A stretch of 64,000 nucleotides of DNA from the NCBI RefSeq assembly GCF_015751905.1, contig NZ_JADOUF010000001.1:5084001-5148000 (forward strand), written 5' to 3'. The DNA is from Longispora fulva. GTDB taxonomy: Bacteria; Actinomycetota; Actinomycetes; Mycobacteriales; Micromonosporaceae. How positions within the stretch are numbered: position 1 is the first letter of the stretch; every line of letters begins with the position of its first letter. This document shows positions 24,763 through 33,935 of this stretch, in pieces. The notes under the pieces are model-generated. The model ran no database searches, was not told the DNA's origin, and saw only the letters and a program-made list of their open reading frames with translations. A program made the translations under genes and the position numbers.

Positions 24763-26412
24763 TCAGCAGCTGGAGGCCGGTAGGCCCGGCACGGGGACCG
24801 GGGACTTGCCCGAGGCCGGGGCCTTCCCGGCCAGCACCGCCGCGACCGCCTTCATCGACGCGCGCGTCCCGCCGAACACGGCGATCAGCGTCGGGGACTT
24901 CGCGGCCCCGAGCACGTACGGCGTGTCCAGCCCGATCGTCACCGCGGCGTCGGGGGCGAGGTCGGCCGCCGTGTCGCCGTAGCCGGTCAGGTGCACGCGG
25001 GTGCCGCGCGCGCCCACCTGTACCCCCCAAGGTTTGAGCTCTTCGGTGAGCCACGCGACGCGCTGTTCGTTGCCCGCCGAGCACGTGATCCGCAGCGGCC
25101 CGGGGACCCGCACCGGACAGGTGCCGCGCAGGACGGTGACGGCGGCCGCGGCGGCCTTCGCGGCGACGGCCTGGTGCTCGGCGTCGTTGACGGACTCCAC
25201 GGTCGGCCGGTCCGTCCCGGCGAGCCGCTTGCGCAGGGCCAGGACCCGGCCGGCGGCCTCCAGCAGCCGCGCGCGGGGTAGCGCGCCGGACCGGAGCCCG
25301 TCGAGCAGCCCCTGGTACGCCTGCGGCAGGTTCTCCGGCATCAGCAGCAGGTCGTTGCCCGCCACCAGCGCCTTCACGGCCAGCTCGCCGGACGGCAGCG
25401 ACAGGGCCTTCATGTTCAGCGCGTCGGAGACCACCACGCCCTGGAAGCCCAGTTCGCCGCGCAGAACGTCGGTGAGCACCTTGCGGGACAGCGACGACGG
25501 CACGCCGGGGTCGATCGCCCGGGTGTCCAGGTGCCCCGACATGATCATCCAGGTACCGGCGGCGATCGCCTCCCGGAACGGGGCGATATCCTGCGCGTCG
25601 AGGGTCTTGCGGTCCTGCTCCAGCACCGGCAGGCCCTCGTGGCTGTCCACGTCGGTGTGCCCGTGCCCGGGGAAGTGCTTCGGGCAGGCGGCGACGCCCT
25701 GCTGTTGGAGCCCCTTGACGGCGGCGGCGACGTGCCGGCCGACCAGCCCCGGGTCCGCGCCGTAGGCCCGCGAACCGATGACGGTGTTGCCGGGGCCACC
25801 GAGTACGTCCGCCGACGGCGCGAAGTCCACGTTGACCCCGACTGCGGCCAGCTCCGCACCGGCCATCCGCCACGCGGCCTCGGTCAGCGCCGGATCGTCT
25901 GCCGCCCCGAACGCCATCCCGGTGGGCAGCAGCGCCATGCCCTCCCGGATCCGGGTCACCGCGCCGTACTCCTGGTCGATGCCGATCAGGGGCGGCAGGC
26001 CGTCGACGGCTTTGCGCAGCCCGTCGGTCAGGGTGCGGGCCTGGGCCGGCGACTGCACGTTGGTCGTCGGGTTGGTGTCCTTCGTCGGGTCGTCGGCCGA
26101 GGCGCTGACCAGGATCAACCCCGTCAGGTGGTACTTCACCAGCAGCTCCGCCGGCGTGTTCACCCCGCCGATCCGCTGGTTGCCGGCCACCGAACCGGGC
26201 GAGACGGCGGTCGCGTCGTTGCCGTAGGCGTACGGCATCAGCACCGCCCCGACCAGCTGCTCGTCCGTGAGGCCGTCCGTCAACAGGGCTTCCTTGGGTT
26301 TTCTGGGGCTCGCGTCCGCCCCCGGGGTGTCGCATCCCGCCAGGGCGCCGCCAGCCGCCACCAGCAGAGACGAGGAGAGCAGGACGCGGCGGGTGAGGGG
26401 TGGCGACGTCAT
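24763..26412 (-). CDS. Glycoside hydrolase family 3 lipoprotein (NagZ-like beta-N-acetylhexosaminidase)
   Basis: The 549-residue protein has a twin-arginine-like signal (LTRRVLLSSSLLVAAGG) and lipobox LAGC with Cys27, so it is anchored outside the membrane. The GH3 barrel is marked by GIDQEYGAVTRI, KHFPGHGHTDVDSHEGLP (near residue 241, the NagZ-type histidine loop) and the nucleophile Asp in VVVSDALNMKAL (near 329). A C-terminal domain of about 170 residues follows. The His-containing loop defines GH3 enzymes that release N-acetylglucosamine from peptidoglycan or chitin fragments, suggesting a role in wall turnover. Confidence 0.92.
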   Translation of the reverse strand: MTSPPLTRRVLLSSSLLVAAGGALAGCDTPGADASPRKPKEALLTDGLTDEQLVGAVLMPYAYGNDATAVSPGSVAGNQRIGGVNTPAELLVKYHLTGLILVSASADDPTKDTNPTTNVQSPAQARTLTDGLRKAVDGLPPLIGIDQEYGAVTRIREGMALLPTGMAFGAADDPALTEAAWRMAGAELAAVGVNVDFAPSADVLGGPGNTVIGSRAYGADPGLVGRHVAAAVKGLQQQGVAACPKHFPGHGHTDVDSHEGLPVLEQDRKTLDAQDIAPFREAIAAGTWMIMSGHLDTRAIDPGVPSSLSRKVLTDVLRGELGFQGVVVSDALNMKALSLPSGELAVKALVAGNDLLLMPENLPQAYQGLLDGLRSGALPRARLLEAAGRVLALRKRLAGTDRPTVESVNDAEHQAVAAKAAAAAVTVLRGTCPVRVPGPLRITCSAGNEQRVAWLTEELKPWGVQVGARGTRVHLTGYGDTAADLAPDAAVTIGLDTPYVLGAAKSPTLIAVFGGTRASMKAVAAVLAGKAPASGKSPVPVPGLPASSC

Positions 26413-26421
26413 CGGGACACG

Positions 26422-26913
26422 TTAGCCAACCTGCGTCAACCAGGTCATCGGCGCGCCGTCGCCAGCGTGCCGGTACGGCTCGAGCTCGGAGTCCCACGCG
26501 GTGCCCAGCAGCTTGTCCAGGCCGTGCGCCAGAGCCTCCGTGCCGGTGGCGGCGGCCATCAGGGAACGCAGCCGGTCCTCGGTGAGGGTGATGTCACCAT
26601 TCGCACTGATCGCGGCGCGGAACAACCCGCGGCTGGGCACGAACATGATCCGCTCGCCGTCGTACCCCGGACTGGGCTCTTCCGTGACCTCGAAACGGGT
26701 CATCGGCCACTGTTTGAGGGCAGCGGCGAGCTCAGCACCGGCGCCCGGGCGACCGGACCAGGTGCACTCCGCCCGCAGGGCAGGCGGATCCATCGGTTGT
26801 GCCGTCCACTCGAGTCGAACGGGTGTGCGCAAGACACGCCCGATCGCCCATTCGACGTGTGGACACACGGCGGATGGGGTCGAGTGGACATACACGACGC
26901 CTCGTGTAGGCAC
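26422..26913 (-). CDS. DUF3145 family protein
   Basis: The GTG at 26913, 8 nt after GGGAGG, gives 163 residues starting MPTRGVVYVHSTPSAVCPHV, the invariant start of DUF3145 proteins. The remainder includes CTWSGRPGAGAELAAALKQW, a region around RFEVTEEPSPGYDGERIMFV, and DSELEPYRHAGDGAPMTWLT. The family is found in actinobacteria near the fatty acid synthase genes; its function is unknown. Its stop lies 9 nt before the GH3 start, and both read the same way. Confidence 0.9.
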   Translation of the reverse strand: MPTRGVVYVHSTPSAVCPHVEWAIGRVLRTPVRLEWTAQPMDPPALRAECTWSGRPGAGAELAAALKQWPMTRFEVTEEPSPGYDGERIMFVPSRGLFRAAISANGDITLTEDRLRSLMAAATGTEALAHGLDKLLGTAWDSELEPYRHAGDGAPMTWLTQVG

Positions 26914-27187
26914 TGTTGACCTCCCGGGTGACCGAGGTTCGTCTTCCCCCACGGCCTCGATCAGCCAGAAATGTCGTTACCCATGATGCAGGCTGCGGCG
27001 GGTGTTGCGCCAGTGAACAAGAAAACTCCCGCGAAACATCCGCCGAACCGGGAGTGTACCGGTTTGTCCGTCCCTGGCCTAGTGGCAGGGCCGTTCGACT
27101 CGCCGACCGGGCTCGGGTAGACTCTTTCCGGCTAGCGTCCGCGCTGGCTACTCATCTTTTCTCACGTCCGTCTGCAAGGAGTTCCGC

Positions 27188-27529
27188 GTGGCTAGCAACA
27201 CGTCGAAGACCGCGCGCGCGTCAGTCCGCGCCGGCCAGGCAGGTGCCGCTGGCGGCGCTCTCAGCGTCCTTGGCGAGTTCAAGTACCTGATCCCGCTGAA
27301 CGGTGGCAAGCACGTCTACGTGCGCAACCTGACCAACGGCAAGACCGTGCACGCCTCGGTCACCTCGGAGAAGTTCATCGAGGAGATCCGCGTGCTGGCC
27401 GCCGCCGGGCACGGTGCCAAGATCCGCGCGGAGCTGGCCTCGCTGGCGACCGCGTACCCGAACGACGGCTGGGACGCCACCGAAGGCCGGCTGGCCGAGG
27501 CTGGCATCTTCGAGGCTGCCGCCGCCTAA
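27188..27529 (+). CDS. Conserved hypothetical protein, 113 aa
   Basis: The GTG at 27188 follows AAGGAG. The product has a basic low-complexity N-terminus (ASNTSKTARASVRAGQAGAA) and a compact domain (EFKYLIPLNGGKHVYVRNLT ... SEKFIEEIRVLAAAGHGAKI). I do not recognise a named family. The good ribosome site and strong terminator suggest substantial expression. It is a single-gene unit. Confidence 0.72.
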   Translation: MASNTSKTARASVRAGQAGAAGGALSVLGEFKYLIPLNGGKHVYVRNLTNGKTVHASVTSEKFIEEIRVLAAAGHGAKIRAELASLATAYPNDGWDATEGRLAEAGIFEAAAA

Positions 27530-27540
27530 GTAGTTGTGTG

Positions 27541-27575
27541 AAAGTGCCCCGGCAGCGTCGCTGCCGGGGCACTTT
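27541..27575 (+). terminator. Strong hairpin terminator
   Basis: A perfect 16-bp stem (27541-27556 with 27560-27575) with 3-nt loop, A3 on the left arm and T3 on the right, begins 11 nt after the stop codon. Confidence 0.9.
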
Positions 27576-27678
27576 CGTGTCCGGGGCCGGACGGCGCCCC
27601 GGCCCGGGGCGGGCTGGGCCCGGGCGGGAGGGCCCCGGGCACTGTCGCGGGGCCGGGCGGATGGGGGATGCTGGCGGG

Positions 27679-28386
27679 ATGCCGGACCTCCACGACGCGT
27701 ACGCCCCGCACGTCCCCCAACGGGACCGGCGCGGCGGCCCCGCCTCCCCCGGACTCACCGCGCTCCTCGGCGTCACCCTCGGCACGATCTTCGGCGGCTT
27801 CGGCCTGGGCGTGCTGATCAGCGGCACCCTGCCGAACGTCGGACACCCCACCGCCTTCCGGATCATCGTGTGCGGCGGCGGGCTCCTCGTCGCCGCCGGC
27901 GGCTACGCCCTGGCGGTCCGCGCCGCCCTGCACGCCCGCAGACTCCGCAGGCTCGGGGCCGACATCCTCACGGCCGACGCGCTAGACGACCTTCCGCCGG
28001 CGCTCCGCGACCTCGCCGGCCGGGTCCAGGCCGCTGCCGCCCGGGTCCGGTCCAGCCAGCCGTTCACCGAGGGCTGGCTCCCCCTCGCCGACGGCGAACT
28101 CGACCGCGCGGAATGGACGGTGCTCACCGAACTGCGCGCCCTCGCCGCCCTCCCGCCCCTGCCCGTCTCCCCCGGCCTGGAGGACCTCGCAGCCGCCCGA
28201 GGGGCCCGGATCAGCACACTGAGCGAACGTATTTCGGAGATCGAGCAGCTCGCGCTCGGCGCCCAACGGCTCGAGCTGACCCTGCGTGACCAGGGAAAGC
28301 CCGCCCCGCCAGCCGTGCACACCACCGAACTGTCACAGGCAGTGGTCGCCGTGTCCGAGATGGAGGACTACATCAGGGGACGGTGA
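27679..28386 (+). CDS. Two-helix membrane protein with cytoplasmic coiled region
   Basis: The ATG at 27679 gives 235 residues (an ATG six codons earlier is possible). Two hydrophobic helices (about residues 33-55, GVTLGTIFGGFGLGVLISGT, and 65-88, IIVCGGGLLVAAGGYALAVR) are followed by about 145 hydrophilic helical residues, including RISTLSERISEIEQLALGAQ. The function is unknown. It precedes another membrane protein gene by 52 nt in the same direction. Confidence 0.68.
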   Translation: MPDLHDAYAPHVPQRDRRGGPASPGLTALLGVTLGTIFGGFGLGVLISGTLPNVGHPTAFRIIVCGGGLLVAAGGYALAVRAALHARRLRRLGADILTADALDDLPPALRDLAGRVQAAAARVRSSQPFTEGWLPLADGELDRAEWTVLTELRALAALPPLPVSPGLEDLAAARGARISTLSERISEIEQLALGAQRLELTLRDQGKPAPPAVHTTELSQAVVAVSEMEDYIRGR

Positions 28387-28438
28387 GCGGGTAACGTACG
28401 GCAACCATCGAACAGCCTCACCCCCCGAGGAGGGTCAC

Positions 28439-29422
28439 ATGGCCGCAGCCAACGGCCAGCTGGTCATCGAACGGATTCTGCGCGACCGCGAGGGAATCTG
28501 GCGCCAGATCATCGAACAGCGCAAGCTCACCCACCTGACCGGCCAGATGCTGGCCAGCTCATCGATCGCCCTCGCCGTCTACGGCGCGGTGCTCGGCTTC
28601 TCCAACGGCCCGCTGCAGGCGGTCGTCTCCCTGGTGAAGCTGCCGATCCTGTTCCTGGTGACGCTGGCGATCTGCCTGCCCACGCTGTACCTGTTCAATC
28701 TGGTCTTCGGGGCAAAGCTGTCCATCAACCAGGCCGTCTCCCTCGTGATGACCGCGATCACCGTCATGTCGACGCTGGCCCTCGCGTTCACCCCGATCAG
28801 CCTGTTCTTCCTGATCACCGCACCGAACTACAGCTTCTTCAAGCTGCTCAACGTCGCGATCCTGGTGCTCTCGGCGTTCGTGGGCCTGAAGTTCCTCACG
28901 TCGGGCATGCAGGCGTTCAACCGGCACCGCGAGGCGGAGGTGCGGCAGGCGGCCATGGTGACGCTCCAGGCTCCGGTTCCCGCGCCGGCCCTCGTGCCCG
29001 AGGCCGTGCCGGTCCCCGTGCCCGCTGGCGCCCCGGACGCCGACCCGGGCGTGACTCCCGCCGAGGCACCGGCCCCACAGGTCGTGATGGCCGGCCCGGC
29101 CAACGTCGCGATCACCGCACCGGCCCACCCGAACGGCACGCACCCGGGCATGCCGATGCCCATGCCGCCGAACATGCACCACGGCCGCCCGATGCACCCC
29201 GGGCAGCGCCCGATGCAGCCACAGCTCCCGCCGGGCGAGCGGCCGGCGAGCATGGGCCTGCTGTACATCTGGATCCTGCTCTTCGGGTTCGTCGGCACCC
29301 AGCTCGGCTGGACGCTGCGCCCGTTCTTCGGCGACCCGGACATGAAGTTCCAGCTGTTCCGGGGCATCGAGGGAAACTTCTACGTGGACATCGTCCGCAC
29401 CCTCGGGGACCTGTTCTCCTGA
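28439..29422 (+). CDS. Multi-pass membrane protein with proline/methionine-rich loop
   Basis: The ATG at 28439 follows GAGGAGGG. The 327-residue product has an amphipathic start (NGQLVIERILRDREGIWRQI), four to five hydrophobic helices between about residues 38 and 155, then a low-complexity stretch (about 175-275, PVPAPALVPEAVPVPVPAGA and HPGMPMPMPPNMHHGRPMHP) and a final helix (LLYIWILLFGFVGTQLGWTL). It is probably an actinobacterial integral membrane protein of unknown function. Confidence 0.72.
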   Translation: MAAANGQLVIERILRDREGIWRQIIEQRKLTHLTGQMLASSSIALAVYGAVLGFSNGPLQAVVSLVKLPILFLVTLAICLPTLYLFNLVFGAKLSINQAVSLVMTAITVMSTLALAFTPISLFFLITAPNYSFFKLLNVAILVLSAFVGLKFLTSGMQAFNRHREAEVRQAAMVTLQAPVPAPALVPEAVPVPVPAGAPDADPGVTPAEAPAPQVVMAGPANVAITAPAHPNGTHPGMPMPMPPNMHHGRPMHPGQRPMQPQLPPGERPASMGLLYIWILLFGFVGTQLGWTLRPFFGDPDMKFQLFRGIEGNFYVDIVRTLGDLFS

Positions 29423-29430
29423 CCTCGCGC

Positions 29431-29458
29431 GCCCCGGGTCCCGATCGGGACCCGGGGC
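29431..29458. terminator. 28-bp perfect palindrome between convergent genes
   Basis: The sequence at 29431-29458 is its own reverse complement, centred between 29444 and 29445. It lies 8 nt past each of the two converging stop codons and probably stops transcription from both. Confidence 0.75.
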
Positions 29459-29465
29459 ACCGGTA

Positions 29466-30350
29466 CTAACCGGTCACCGGAACCTTCCCTGCCCCCAGAC
29501 CCTTGACGCTGCCCGTGAGCTTGCGGTCCTTGAACGTGGTGACGAAACACTGGAAGACGCGGTTCCCGTCCCGGACCTCGGCAGCCTTCGGACCCCAGAA
29601 CGTGACGTCGATCAGGTCAGAAGTCTCGAACGTTTGCTGATCCCAGCCGAGGAAATCGGTGACCGTCTTTTGACAACCCGCACCGACCGACCGGTCCCGG
29701 GCATCGTCATCGGCGGGGGCCGCATCGTCAGCGAGGGTGTAGAGACCCGCGAACTCGGTCGTGTGCGCAGCCGCACAGTCCGGCAGGAAGACGAAGTCGT
29801 GGGTCGTGCTGTTCGCGCAACCGAGCAGCAAGGGGCTGGTGCCGGCCAGCGCGCCACGCAGGGAACCCGTCCGGGTGACAAGCGTCGTGCCGGCCGCGTT
29901 CCCGACCTCCGCGACATCGCAACTGAACCAGCGCTTCGCCAGGTGATCGGCGTTCTCCTCCGTGTACGAGGTCGTCGCGACCTTGCCCGTCCCCCGCGGT
30001 CCACCGAGGAACTTGTCAGCCTCGACCCTGCAGGTCCCGTCGACCTCCTTCTCGGCGTCGGCGGCGGACAGGGACGCCGAGACCCGGCCGACGAAGAACG
30101 TCTCGATCTCGTGAGCCTTGGTGCACATGGCGAACCGGCCACCGAACGTGGGAGGGAAGCCGCTCGCCTCCGGGGTAGTCGCGCCCACGTCGGCGGCGTG
30201 GCGGCAGGTCCCCGCCTGGGGGGTCAAGGCCGAGCCGTCCCCGACCGGGCCCCGTGTGCTCCCGGCCATCTTGACGAGCAGGCCGACCACTCCCGAGCAG
30301 AGAATGAAGATTCCGACGACGAGAAAGATGACGGTCCGTTTTCGCTCCAC
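29466..30350 (-). CDS. Membrane-anchored septum-formation-domain-like protein
   Basis: The GTG at 30350 gives 294 residues. An N-terminal hydrophobic helix (RTVIFLVVGIFILCSGVVGL) anchors it with the rest outside. The exported part has two related units with conserved Cys and His-x-x-Glu: TCRHAADVG then MCTKAHEIETFFVGRVSASL, and LLLGCANSTTHDFVFLPDCA then AAHTTEFAGLYTL. This pattern is that of the Septum_form domain found in actinobacterial membrane proteins. The longer frame to 30638 is rejected because of its arginine-rich composition. Confidence 0.72.
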   Translation of the reverse strand: MERKRTVIFLVVGIFILCSGVVGLLVKMAGSTRGPVGDGSALTPQAGTCRHAADVGATTPEASGFPPTFGGRFAMCTKAHEIETFFVGRVSASLSAADAEKEVDGTCRVEADKFLGGPRGTGKVATTSYTEENADHLAKRWFSCDVAEVGNAAGTTLVTRTGSLRGALAGTSPLLLGCANSTTHDFVFLPDCAAAHTTEFAGLYTLADDAAPADDDARDRSVGAGCQKTVTDFLGWDQQTFETSDLIDVTFWGPKAAEVRDGNRVFQCFVTTFKDRKLTGSVKGLGAGKVPVTG

Positions 30351-30562
30351 GGCGCGGCAGCATATGCCAAGAGCGGCCGGCGCGCTGTCCCGTCGTCGAC
30401 AGGGGCGTAGCGCTGCGGTGTCAGGTGGGTAGCCACTGGGACGATGGGTGCCCTCACCGCGCTGGGTTCCCTGTGGCGGGCACGGCACCACTTGTGTCCG
30501 CAAGGCGCTGCTGGCTGAACAGCCCCGGCTTCGTCGCTGGACGCCGGCGACCACGGTACCCG

Positions 30563-31177
30563 TCAGAGCAGGCGCTCGACCCGCCCGGAGTCGACGTCGT
30601 AGCGCGCGGCCACGACCTCGAGCCGTCCGGACGCCCACGCGTCGCTCACCAACGGAATCTCCATGATCGTCTTGACCGTCGCGAGAGTGTGCCGGCGGGA
30701 GACGTCCTCAGACCCGCCCTCCTCGCCGACAGACGCCGCGATCTGATCGACCAGAAAACCGAGATCCCCCGCGACCCGCTCCCCCGCCCTGGTGGCGTTC
30801 GTCGCCGTGAGGACAGCGCTGCAGTACTGGTGCCCCAGCACGACGATCAGCGGCACCCCCAGCCCCACCGTGAACTCCACCGACCCGAGCAGCGCCGTGT
30901 CCAGCACATGCCCGCCGGAGCGCAGCACGCACACAGAACCGAAACCCTGATCGAAAACCAACTCCGGGGGTACCCGCGAATCCAGGCACCCGATCACCAC
31001 CGCGTACGGCTCCTGGGTCCGCGAATGCGCCCGCCCCGCCTCGTACGGCAGTAGCTGACCAGCAAGGAAACGCTCATTGCCGGCAACCAACGCCCGCCAG
31101 GCCTCCTGGGGGGTCCCCGGCCTGGGCGTGTGCACAGCCTCCGCGGAGGCAATCTCGTGTGGAGCCGCTCCGCTCAT
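30563..31177 (-). CDS. Beta-carbonic anhydrase
   Basis: The ATG at 31177 gives 204 residues. Zinc ligands are in place: Cys64 with the Asp66/Arg68 dyad (VIGCLDSRVP), then His116 and Cys119 (VLGHQYC). SGGH and the VEFTVGLGVPL strand are typical. The enzyme interconverts CO2 and bicarbonate in the cytoplasm, which could supply acyl-CoA carboxylases. It stands alone just before the tRNA-Met that begins the island. Confidence 0.94.
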   Translation of the reverse strand: MSGAAPHEIASAEAVHTPRPGTPQEAWRALVAGNERFLAGQLLPYEAGRAHSRTQEPYAVVIGCLDSRVPPELVFDQGFGSVCVLRSGGHVLDTALLGSVEFTVGLGVPLIVVLGHQYCSAVLTATNATRAGERVAGDLGFLVDQIAASVGEEGGSEDVSRRHTLATVKTIMEIPLVSDAWASGRLEVVAARYDVDSGRVERLL

Positions 31178-31296
31178 GCGCACGAAACTAGCAACGGTGG
31201 TGCGGCCCTGTCTGTGGAGGAAATCACGTTCCTGGGGGTGGTGGTACGGGGCTGGGTGGGCGTGGGGGGTTGGGGTTTGGGTAGGCTGTTCGGGCC

Positions 31297-31373
<77 letters not shown>

Positions 31374-31577
31374 TTCATATGGTCTCTGACCTGTGGAAAC
31401 ATAGTTTTGGCCCGCCGCGCCGTGTCCGTTTTGCGGAGCGCGGTGCTCCCGTGGCGCTCCTCCGACATGGAGCGATTTATGCTGGCCGGTCCAGACGGGC
31501 CGACGATGATCCTGCGGTGACCGCTCCACCTGGCCACGGCTCCGGAAATTGCGGCTTGCTGGCGGGATGGGTGTGAG

Positions 31578-32110
31578 TTGCCGTCGACGCCGGCATCAGC
31601 TGGAAACAGCCTGTATATCAGCCTGGAGCGACCGCGTGCATCGGCTCGGTCGGGTACGAGCCGTAAGGATTCTGGTTTGCGCGAGGTCCCCTGGTCTGGT
31701 GCCCTGTTCGAGTGCACGCTCCGCCCCGATGGCACCGCCCGCTTCACCAGCGCGGCTCGTCCTCGGCATGGGCGGTGACCAAAGACTGGGTTGTGGTCCA
31801 CGAACGCGTTACCCGACTCGTGTGCCTGAACAACCTCGATGGAACGGTCGTGTGGGATGTTCCCGTTGGCACCTGGCCGCGATCGCTGGTGCTCGCCGGC
31901 GACCGTTGTCTCGCCATCGCGCAGAACGTCCCTTACCTGGTTTGCCTGGACATCCGTACCGGGGAGCGTCTGTGGGCAGCCGAGCTTCCAGAACCCACCA
32001 CCGGCCATGTGACGGTCGTTGGCGACGTCGTGTTGGCGGGCGGCTGGCGGGGGAGTTGTCAGTCCGCTCGAACATGTCCGTCATCAGAAGTTTCGTGGCC
32101 ACGGCCGTGA
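31578..32110 (+). pseudogene. PQQ-like beta-propeller gene remnant
   Basis: Two overlapping frames together spell a beta-propeller fragment. One gives ALFECTLRPDGTARFTS; the other continues KDWVVVHERVTRLVCLNNLD, GTVVWDVPVG, LVLAGDRCLAIAQNVPYLVC, LDIRTGERLWAAELPEP and VVGDVVLAGG. The strand pattern with G-x-x-x-W repeats is that of PQQ-like or outer-membrane-assembly-type propellers. The reading frame shifts near 31750-31765, there is no good start, and the coding ends just before the ISL3-like element at 32136, which may have cut it. Confidence 0.65.
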
Positions 32111-32135
32111 GGGTGAGGGTGCTTGTCAAGATTTT

Positions 32136-33762
32136 GGCTCTGTCGCGAATCCGGTGGTGACGGTGGGTGAGGTCAGCCGAGGAGGATGCGGTGGCGGAGC
32201 AGGGCGAAGCCGGCGCGTCCGTGCATCTGGCGCATGATCCGTTTCGTTTTCGTGTTCACGCCTTCGGTGCCTCCGTTGTGGAATGGGAGGGTGACGGCGG
32301 CTTGAACGGCTTGACGGTCGAAGTCCAGGCCACGGGTGAAGGCGTGCAGGTGTGGTAGGTCGGCGCCCCGGGCTCGGGCGATCCAGCCGTCGAGGAGGTC
32401 GGCGTTGCCTGTTGCTGGGGTGAGCAGGGCTGCGAAGGAGCGGACCAGTCCGGCCAGGACGGTCATCTCGGGGCAGGCGGTGGTGAGCTCGTAGCAGAGA
32501 CGTTGCTGGTCGTTGCTGAGCGTGGTGGGTCGGGTGAGGATCATGCTGGTCAGCCGGCGGGGTGAGACCGCGAGGCGGTCGGCTTCGACGCGGCCGTCGG
32601 TGATGTAGCGGTAGAGCAGATTCTGGCTGCCTGCATAGCCCAGCGCCCGGATCTCGGCCAGCAGCCGCAGGACCGGGACGGCCGGGTCGGCGTCGCGGCG
32701 TCGGCGCAGGTGATCGCGGTACGGGTCGACGAGGGTGGGCCGGTAGGCGGGCACCCGGACCAGGCGCTCGGGCTGGGAAGCGCGTGCGTACTTCTTGACG
32801 GTGTTGATCGCGATCCCGAGACGACGTCCGCATTCCAGCAGCCCCACGCCTTTGCCGAGCAGGTGGTGGACCTGCTGCCAGCGTTGGCGGGTGGTGACCG
32901 CCCGTCTGCTGTCCTCTCGCGGCGGCGGGCCGGCCTTGCCCCAGCAGGAGCTGTGCGCGGTGACCTCCTTCAGCACCGCCTGGCCGAGGTTGGACCAAAT
33001 ATGCCACCTGTCCCCAACCTGCACCGCGTCGGGAATCACCCGGCGGACGGCCTATGCGTAGGCGGCCGATCCGTCCCGGGTCACGACCTCGACTCCGGGA
33101 TGCTCGCGTAGCCACGACTCCAGCATCTCAACCCTGCGGCCCGGCAGAACATCGATGCACTGGCGAGTCTCGGCGTCGATAAGCACGGTGGCGTACCGGC
33201 ACCGGCGCTTCAAGGCGAAATCATCCACCCGGAGCACCCGCGGAACCGGCCGCCGCGGCAGCGGCAGCCCCAGCAGCACCCGCAGGGCGGTGTGCCGGGA
33301 CACCAGCACCGCCAACGCGGACAACACCCGCACCCCGGCCCGGCCAGCCAACTCCCGCACCACCACACCAATCTGCCTGGTCAGACGGGCAGTACGGCGC
33401 TGATACCGCTCCAGCACCCCAGGAAGCTGCTCCCGGAACGTCTGCCGGCAACCCCGAGTCAGACACACCAGCCGGCGCACCCGGACCCGGACCACCACCC
33501 GCCGCCCGTCCACCGGCACGTCCGCGACCGTCCGCACGTGATAGCCATGCACCCGCTCCGACAACGCCCCACACCCCGGACACGCCACCATCTGATGTGG
33601 AGTCCGAGCCAGCACCAGGATCCGCGCGCCCTCGTCGATCACGTCCTCGATCACCAGCGGAGCCAGTCCCGAAAACACCGTGGCCACAAGCTCGTCGGCT
33701 TCCCTCATGCAGGATCAACGATGACGATCACTACCCGTCACCACCGGATTCGCGACAGAGCC
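32136..33762 (-). mobile_element. ISL3-family-like insertion sequence, 1627 bp
   Basis: The left end begins GGCTCTGTCGCGAATCCGGT and the right end is its inverted copy, giving terminal repeats of about 28 bp. The GGCTCT start and transposase type fit the ISL3 family. Flanking 8-mers (AAGATTTT on the left, GGCAATTC on the right) differ, so no target duplication remains. The element contains one transposase gene broken by a stop codon. Confidence 0.85.
32173..33708 (-). pseudogene. ISL3-family transposase split by an amber codon
   Basis: Two parts lie in the same frame: 33708-33055 (zinc-ribbon start, VACPGCGALSERVHGYHVRT and LTRGCRQTF, then RVDDFALKRRCRYATVLID) and 33051-32173 (PDAVQVGDRWHIWSNLGQAV ... 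PFHNGGTEGVNTKTKRIMRQ). They are separated only by a TAG at 33052-33054 where relatives have a sense codon, probably GAG glutamate, between GSAAYA and AVRRV. Restored length is about 511 residues, full size for the family. The catalytic DDE region spans the break, so the gene is probably inactive unless the stop is read through. Confidence 0.85.
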
Positions 33763-33872
33763 GGCAATTCAACAACTCCCCGTGAGGGGCGCAGCGAGCA
33801 CGGCGACCACCGCAGCCCGGCGTCCAGGACTGTCCAGTGTATCCGTTCAGCTCCGAATGCACGTCCACCAAA

Positions 33873-33921
33873 GTGGCTCGCTATTCGACTCTGTCAGCGA
33901 CACAGTCAAATAGCGAGCCAC
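33873..33921 (-). terminator. Long hairpin after the RHS-immunity operon
   Basis: Arms of 13 bp (33873-33885 and 33909-33921) enclose a further nearly perfect 8-9 bp inner stem around loop AGC, giving a hairpin of about 23 pairs. It lies 15 nt after the immunity gene stop and should end the minus-strand transcript. Confidence 0.8.
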
Positions 33922-33935
33922 CCACAACTAGATCT

